A DNA stretch of 64,000 bases, from NCBI RefSeq assembly GCF_050624435.1, contig NC_134538.1, positions 116,448,437-116,512,436 on the forward strand, written 5' to 3'. The stretch comes from Tenrec ecaudatus. Taxonomy: Eukaryota > Chordata > Mammalia > Afrosoricida > Tenrecidae. A program made the position numbers and the translations under genes. Shown piece by piece: positions 58,838 through 64,000 of this stretch (its first letter is position 1; each line of letters starts with the position of its first letter). Below the pieces are notes generated by a model. That model saw only the letters and a list, made by a program, of their open reading frames with translations, was not told where the DNA came from and searched no databases.

Positions 58838-58914
58838 TGTGGTATTTTGGATGTGAAAGATACTTTTTGTTGATTTCTGCCTCATTCCAACTGATTTCAA
58901 ATTACATTTGCAAC
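58838..58914. repeat. Dispersed local repeat, unit 2 (L1 target)
   Basis: tgtggtattttggatgtgaa, gttgatttctgcctcattcc and gatttcaaattacatttg correspond to unit 1. The L1 fragment that follows landed within this unit. Confidence 0.7.
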
Positions 58915-59198
58915 TGATCCCAATGATCCACATATACCCAGGGGGATGGACAACAGAAAAATGGATGAAGGGAGACATCCATCAGGGTAAGAAATGTAAA
59001 AAAAAGAGGACAAATTATCAAGGATCCTTGAGGGAGGTAGAGTGGAGGGGGGTTGGGAAATAAGCTGATACCAAGGGCTCAAGTAGAAAAATCTTTTGAA
59101 AATGATAATGGGCAATATATGTACAGATGTGTTCAATACAATGGATGTATGTATGGATTGTGATAAGAGCTGTTAGAGGCCCCAATAAAATGACTTAA
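58911..59198 (+). mobile_element. L1 3'-end fragment with target duplication
   Basis: Forward L1 3' UTR: gggggatggacaacagaaaa, gatgaagggagacatccatc, aaattatcaaggatccttga, gataccaagggctcaagtag and taagagctgttagaggcccc, then aataaaatgac as the polyadenylation end. It is flanked by aaattacatttg (58899-58910) and aaattatacttg (59199-59210), a 12-base duplication with two differences. Confidence 0.9.
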
Positions 59199-59429
59199 AA
59201 ATTATACTTGGAAAATGTCTATACCTAGGTCATTTATGTCATTAAACATACACATATTTTCTATATGTGTATCAGAAAATGTACATTAATATCGAGTGTG
59301 TATAATTGAATACAAGGGATTTAAGTAAACTGATGGAAGTTCTTGTGGCAAAGGGTGCAGGGGAGAGTAGAATTCAGGTGGCAAAACAACAAAAAGAGAA
59401 ATACAATTTTAATAGTTTAAAATTTACAT

Positions 59430-59659
59430 TATTTTTTTGAAAATATACACAACAAAAATAAATCCAGTAGTTTCTACATGTACAAAGCAATGCCACTGTT
59501 TACATTCTTCAGGTTGTGCACATGTTCCCACCCTCCTTTTCTCAGTTGTTCATAACGTAAACTTAGTGCCCTAATGACATATTAAATGCACTGGCCCTAA
59601 GTTGTTTCTCTCTCTCTCTCTCTGTCTCTCTCTCTCTGTCTCTCTCTCTCTCTCTCCCT

Positions 59660-59690
<31 letters not shown>

Positions 59691-59950
59691 GTATCTATCT
59701 GGTTGATGATGTTAATTTGATCTCCTATAGACAGATCTTTAAAAAGGACCATGTTTAAAGGTAGACATTCTTTATTAGTTAGGTGTAGCTATTGTTTAAT
59801 CTTAAGACCTTTACAAGGGATATATTTTTTGGGTTTAAAGCTTAAAGATTATTTCAAGGTATAGGTTCATCCTACAAAAGTTCATCCAACCTTCATGATT
59901 CCAGACTTTAAAAGCCAATTCTATTTAAAAATTCTCTTTTTGTATCTGCT
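59430..59950 (-). mobile_element. Probable afrotherian L1 3' UTR, older subfamily
   Basis: Blocks such as ttacattcttcaggttgtgc, cctataga-type motifs, aggtagacattctttattag, aagggatatattttttgggt and gcttaaagattatttcaagg occur in the order I recall for a dispersed elephant/afrothere L1 tail in reverse orientation. The array at 59607-59688 interrupts it. The assignment is from memory. Confidence 0.5.
59607..59688. repeat. (TC)n followed by (GCCT)n microsatellite
   Basis: The TC run carries two tctg interruptions (59607-59657) and passes into seven gcct units at 59661-59688. It is a compound repeat. Confidence 0.96.
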
Positions 59951-61382
59951 CTGAAACTCTTAACTTGTTCAACAATTCTTTGTGCACCTTTTCCTGTGCA
60001 TTTGTCGCTACTTTATTTTGTGTGTGAGAAGACCCAGAGTTTCAAATACCATCACTCTTCTTCGATTTCTTTTTCTTTTCTGTTAAAGTTCTGTCTTTTT
60101 CCTTCTCAGTCCACCAATTTGCTGCTGTATTTCCCTGTGCTCCCCATCCATACAAGGTCTGAGTATGAATAACGGAATAGGAAGCCATTTTTAGTTCAAC
60201 TTGGCAGTAGTACAACCTGGCTATCTTATTTCCATACCTCCTGGGGATGGAACAGTGTTAGCCTGAGGGCTAAGTTTTCTCTCTTGGAGCAGATCGTGGC
60301 CCCAAAAAGCTCTGTCCAAAAAGGTGAAGGAAACAGCACAGGGTCCTTCTTTTGCTGCTGTGGCCACGAAGCTCTGAGAGCGCACACTAGCGTGTGGTTA
60401 GAATGAATGAAAGGACTCAGTCCCAGACTTGGGACAGCGAGAGTCTTACTGAGTCATTGGGAGATCCTGTGTGCTTTCATTTTATGTTTTCATGCAGAAC
60501 GACCTCTAAACATACTTGGCCCCTTTGGCATCGGAAAAGACATAGTAAAAGTTTGTGAACACTAGCCTTATAATGACTTTATATCCTTCCTAGATCTCTA
60601 AACATGTCACCTAATTAGTCTTAAATAGCAATAATTTATCTCCTCTTTTCAGAAGTACCATTTTAGGAGATGTGGCATTTAGGGCATCACAAAGCCCATT
60701 ATGGAAGAGGTGGTCCCCTTACACCTACTTAGACAAGGAATGACAAATGGAAGGTCATTTTCTGATTTAAGGGGTCACTTTCCTTTCTCCTCTGGAGGAC
60801 CTCCATCCCGCCCACTGCCCCTCCCCTAACAGCTCTCTGAATAGTCCCTGTGAATGGGCCAGCGTGCCTCCGTTTCCGCCCCAGCCCTTCTTGGTGTGAC
60901 ACTTGAAAAGAGCAGGTGTAGGTCAGAAGTGAATGGGACAGTCCACGATCACTGCTGGGAAGCATGCTCAAGCAAGTCCCAAACTAATCTGGGCATCACT
61001 CCAGACAGAGAACACAAAAGGGCACTCTAGGGTCTAAATCACCCACTTGACAGAGGGGCCTCACACGAGAAGTCACGGGAGGAACCAGCGGATTCTCTTT
61101 TCTTTTTACTAATTTCTAATGAAGCTGAGCGGCGAAGGACAAAACCTTGGCGTGTGACAGTTTCAAGAAGTTTCCTTAAATTTGAACGGACACTTATTTG
61201 TGTGTCTGCTTTCATACTAGAACAATCAAACTTGAATTCAGACTCAATTTCTTTGGGGGATTACAGTAATTCTTAGATTAAGAAGCTTTATTTCTCTCCC
61301 TGATGAAATAGTCTCATATGTGATAAGGGTAAACTATGTCCATTAGGAAAAACTGTGTTCCTATTACTATTTTGCAAACTGA
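59951..61382. other. Intron DNA, unrecognised
   Basis: No gene or defined repeat was recognised. The stretch 60280-61060 is GC-richer than the surrounding DNA. Confidence 0.4.
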
Positions 61383-61547
61383 AAACCCAGCAACCGTCGC
61401 ATAGACCACAGTACGTGATCCCAGGACATTCCAAGGTTGCAGTCTTAAAGAAGCGGACTGGCGCATTCTTCTCCTGTAGGGCTGCGGATGGGCCTGAACT
61501 GCCCATCTTTTGGTTAGCAGCCAAGTGCTTGATCACTAAACAGCCAA
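61383..61547 (-). mobile_element. AfroSINE
   Basis: gcaaccgtcgcatagaccac (degraded tail), acattccaaggttgcagtct, aagaagcggactggcgcatt, gggcctgaactgcccatctt and ttggttagcagccaagtgct run to the tRNA-like head, with an A-box-like cttgatcacta end. Confidence 0.85.
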
Positions 61548-61651
61548 GACTTCTCCATTATAATAAAGAACAATACAATAAAACAGAAAATGAAAAATAA
61601 TAAAAAGTTAAAGATAAGGAAAAAAACAGAGAGCAAAGTTGTAATGCAAAA

Positions 61652-61876
61652 CAAGCTCATTGCCGTCGAGTTGTGTCTGAATATAGCAGCCCTGTCTGGC
61701 AGGGTGGGGCTGCTCCTGTGCCTTTCCGAGACTGTCAGTGATGAGGGGCGTAGAAAGCCGTATCTTTCCTCTGCAGAGGGGCTGGTGCTTTTGAGTGGCT
61801 GGACTTGTGGTTAGCAGCCCAACGCATAACCCACTGCAACACCAATGCATAACCCACTGCAACACCAAGGCTCCTC
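61652..61876 (-). mobile_element. AfroSINE with duplicated head segment
   Basis: The tail (ctcattgccgtcgagttgtg), body (aggggctggtgcttttgagt) and head (cttgtggttagcagcccaac) are all present. Near the head cataacccactgcaacacca occurs twice in tandem (61826-61845 and 61850-61869), an exact short duplication inside the reversed 5' head. Confidence 0.87.
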
Positions 61877-63364
61877 CTAATTGTAGTATATTATGGATTT
61901 ATTAAAATTTTGACTTGTAAATTCCATTGGGTTTCTTTGATGTCATGGCAAGAAGGGAAATATGTGTTATGCTTTATGTACAGATATAGCATACTAATTT
62001 TATAGGTGCACTAAGCTGTTCCCCCCAATCTTTCTAATAAAAAGCTCAATTTCCTATTTTAATTTAACCATTACTTTAGAGGATAAACACTTGATATTTG
62101 AAATAAGGCATGTCTTAATGCAGAATAGAAAGACTACCTCACGGATAGTGTGATGGGAGACATTTATAACAAGAAAATAGAATGTAGATGCAATAGACAT
62201 TGACAACTTAAAAGCCACGATCTGATGGAAAGAAAGTAGTTTTATTGGGAGCTGTGTGAAGGGATGCTTGTTTCATGGTACTATTTCCTCCCCTATATTA
62301 TATAGTTAGAAAGTCAAATCCTTTCTAAAGCCTGTAATTTGTCCAACAGACATCTAAGGTAATATTTCATTAAAAAATTAAGAATAATGAAGTGATGGAA
62401 ATATAATTATAGTTAATAGTACATTAAAAAGGATGGAGAAAGACAGGAAATGAGAGATTATAGTATGTATGAAATTGTTTCGATATCTCTCATAGAGTAA
62501 GTGAATAAGTACTTTATATATTTGAAGAATCAAGAAATGGAGGTTTAAATAGATTAAATCTGAATATAGCAAAACAGCTGTATACAGCTATAATGTAGCA
62601 AACTACAATAGAAACCAGAGATGTTTTTACCTTGGTAGAGTAGAACTGGATATGAAAAAAGGAAACATTTACTTTTTATTTTCAAATTTTCACTGTCATG
62701 CTTTCTAATTGTGAAGAGATAATCAATAGTTCAGTGGATATATCAAGTTTGAAATTTTAGGAAATGTCTGAGGACAATATAAATACACAAAATCATACAC
62801 ATACGTATTTCTCTGTATACTAATTTCACATGAATTAAGATAAATATAAGGAAATTAGGTAAACATAGTCATTGTTATAAAACGTGCATAAAATTTTAGC
62901 AATGAAATATATAAATGTTTATTTGTGAAAGTGATTTTCCTATTTAAAATAATAAAAACTCAGGGTTTCTATCATTTATTCTTTGTTTCAAAAATATAAT
63001 ATTTTGTAGATAGAAGTGAATGTTCATTAACTGCTATGGAAAACTCTTGCGAATGATATTTCTATGTATTCTTGTGACCTATGTCATAAAATTCATTTCT
63101 TGGTAGATCTGGCTGGGTCCTCAAATTGATTATGAGGCAAGTGGTTGAAAAGACACATTTTAGAAACTGTGAATTAAAGAATCTGGTACAAGCCATTAAA
63201 AAAAGTACCACCTTCTCTGCCATTTCCTTTTCTTCTCCCCATTTGAAACCTGCAGTTTATTAATAAGAAACAAATATAAAACATTAGTTTTAATTTAAAA
63301 TTTGTAGCACAAACATGAGAATTATTAACGAGGTTAAAAATGAGGTTCTTTTCATGGTGATCGT
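61877..63364. other. AT-rich intron DNA
   Basis: Very AT-rich; no repeat family or gene was recognised. Confidence 0.55.
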
Positions 63365-63805
63365 TACAGGTTCAATTGTGACCCCCTCCCCCATGGGCTT
63401 GTTGTGAAGTCTAACAGATAGCCTGTGGTTATGTAATCTCATTAGGGGATGGGTTGCATTTATTTTGTTAGTGAGACAGCTTTAGCATAGGGTGTATTTT
63501 GTGTCAGTCTCTTTTTTAGGGGCGTAAATGAGATGAAACAAATGACAGAGATGGGGCAGAGATTAAACCAGAGTGACAGAGGTGAGGAAGGAGAGATGCC
63601 AGACTATATGAAGACTCCCCAGGAGCAGACACTGAAAGACACAAGGACCTTTCTCTAAATCAACAGAGTCGGAGCCTTCCCCGGAGCTCAGACTCAGAGT
63701 TCTCATTTGTGACCTCCTACCCAAATCTGAAGAAAGTACATTTTTGTTTGTTAAAGCCACTGCTTGGATGTTAAAGTATCAGGCTGTCATGAACTAGGAT
63801 GGATA
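63365..63805 (+). repeat. LTR-like ancient interspersed repeat
   Basis: It begins acaggttcaattgtgacccc, has an internal purine-rich stretch (aggtgaggaaggagagatgc, gaagactccccaggagcag) and ends ttgtttgttaaagccactgc near 63746. This arrangement resembles ancient mammalian LTR-type repeats with a gttaaagccac end. No internal viral gene is present. The family is not determined. Confidence 0.4.
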
Positions 63806-63834
63806 ATAGTTAACAGTGTGGTATTTTTAGCCTG

Positions 63835-64000
63835 AGAGCCCTGCTGGCCTAATAGTTACTTGTTGGGCTGCAACCCACAAGGTCAGCATTTTGAAACCAC
63901 CATCTAGTCCTTGAAGAATGAGAGACTTTGTTTTATCATTAACTCTCGGTAACAGTCTCGGAATCTCACAGGCTTTTCTATCCTGTCTTGTGCGGTTGCT
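63835..64000 (+). mobile_element. AfroSINE, cut by the window end
   Basis: gagagccctgctggcctaat is the 5' head, followed by gttgggctgcaacccacaag, gtcagcattttgaaaccacc and tcggtaacagtctcggaatc. The tail (tatcctgtcttgtgcggttg) runs off the window. Confidence 0.88.

Larger units (their letters stand above)
4666..64000 (+). other. CACNA2D1 intron 1 (5' part)
   Basis: The intron starts with a consensus donor, gtaagt, at 4666-4671. No sequence encoding the expected next residues (IKSWVDKMQEDL) was found on the + strand to the window end, so the acceptor lies beyond 64000. A very long first intron is known for this gene. Apart from transposons and simple repeats the sequence is AT-rich and unique. 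No other gene, intronic miRNA or snoRNA could be recognised by eye. Confidence 0.75.

Noticed and set aside
4666-64000. Search for CACNA2D1 exon 2 (residues IKSWVDKMQEDL)
   Set aside because: No matching coding sequence with an acceptor was found on the + strand, so it was not annotated.

Overview
The window is mammalian nuclear DNA from an afrotherian, most likely a tenrec. Three things point there. About thirty copies of the afrotherian tRNA-derived SINE (AfroSINE) lie on both strands. There are several fragments of its partner LINE, AfroRTE. There are also four hAT elements of the SPIN type, with CAG..GTTCTCAACC ends and TCTAGA-like 8-bp target duplications. Among afrotheres SPIN is known from tenrec and was not reported from elephant or hyrax. 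Species assignment is inference; no species-specific gene is present.

The only protein-coding gene I can support is CACNA2D1 (alpha-2/delta-1 auxiliary subunit of voltage-gated calcium channels), on the + strand. Its first coding exon is 4571-4665, ending in the donor gtaagt. It sits in a CpG island at about 3880-5290 with a dense GC-box array (4139-4260). The 5' leader carries a 16-codon upstream ORF (4380-4430). I found no exon 2, so 4666-64000 reads as part of the very long first intron.

Layout. 1-3880: 5' flank, AT-rich with two AfroSINEs and CA repeats. 3880-5290: promoter, exon 1 and the start of the intron. 5290-20500: AT-rich intron with scattered AfroSINEs and microsatellites. 20580-21371: an internally deleted AfroRTE that keeps both ends. 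24-39 kb: AfroSINE-rich, with three SPIN elements (one inside an AfroSINE), a TA-flanked palindromic DNA element (27576-27961, also inside an AfroSINE), two mariner-like MITEs and AfroRTE 3' ends. 45485-50760: one nearly complete minus-strand AfroRTE broken up by a SPIN copy, a MER5A-containing block, an L1 3'-end fragment and a 1.5-kb L1 3' region. 51-64 kb: an unclassified repeat, (TC)n arrays, L1 3' ends and an LTR-like repeat.

Functionally this is one promoter and first exon followed by non-coding intron. The interest lies in the layered transposon record: LINE to SINE derivation, horizontally acquired hAT elements and datable nested insertions. No bacterial-type system, CRISPR array or functional RNA gene is present. 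Repeat family names come from memory of consensus sequences, not a database search, and boundaries are good to about 5-20 bases unless a target duplication is given.
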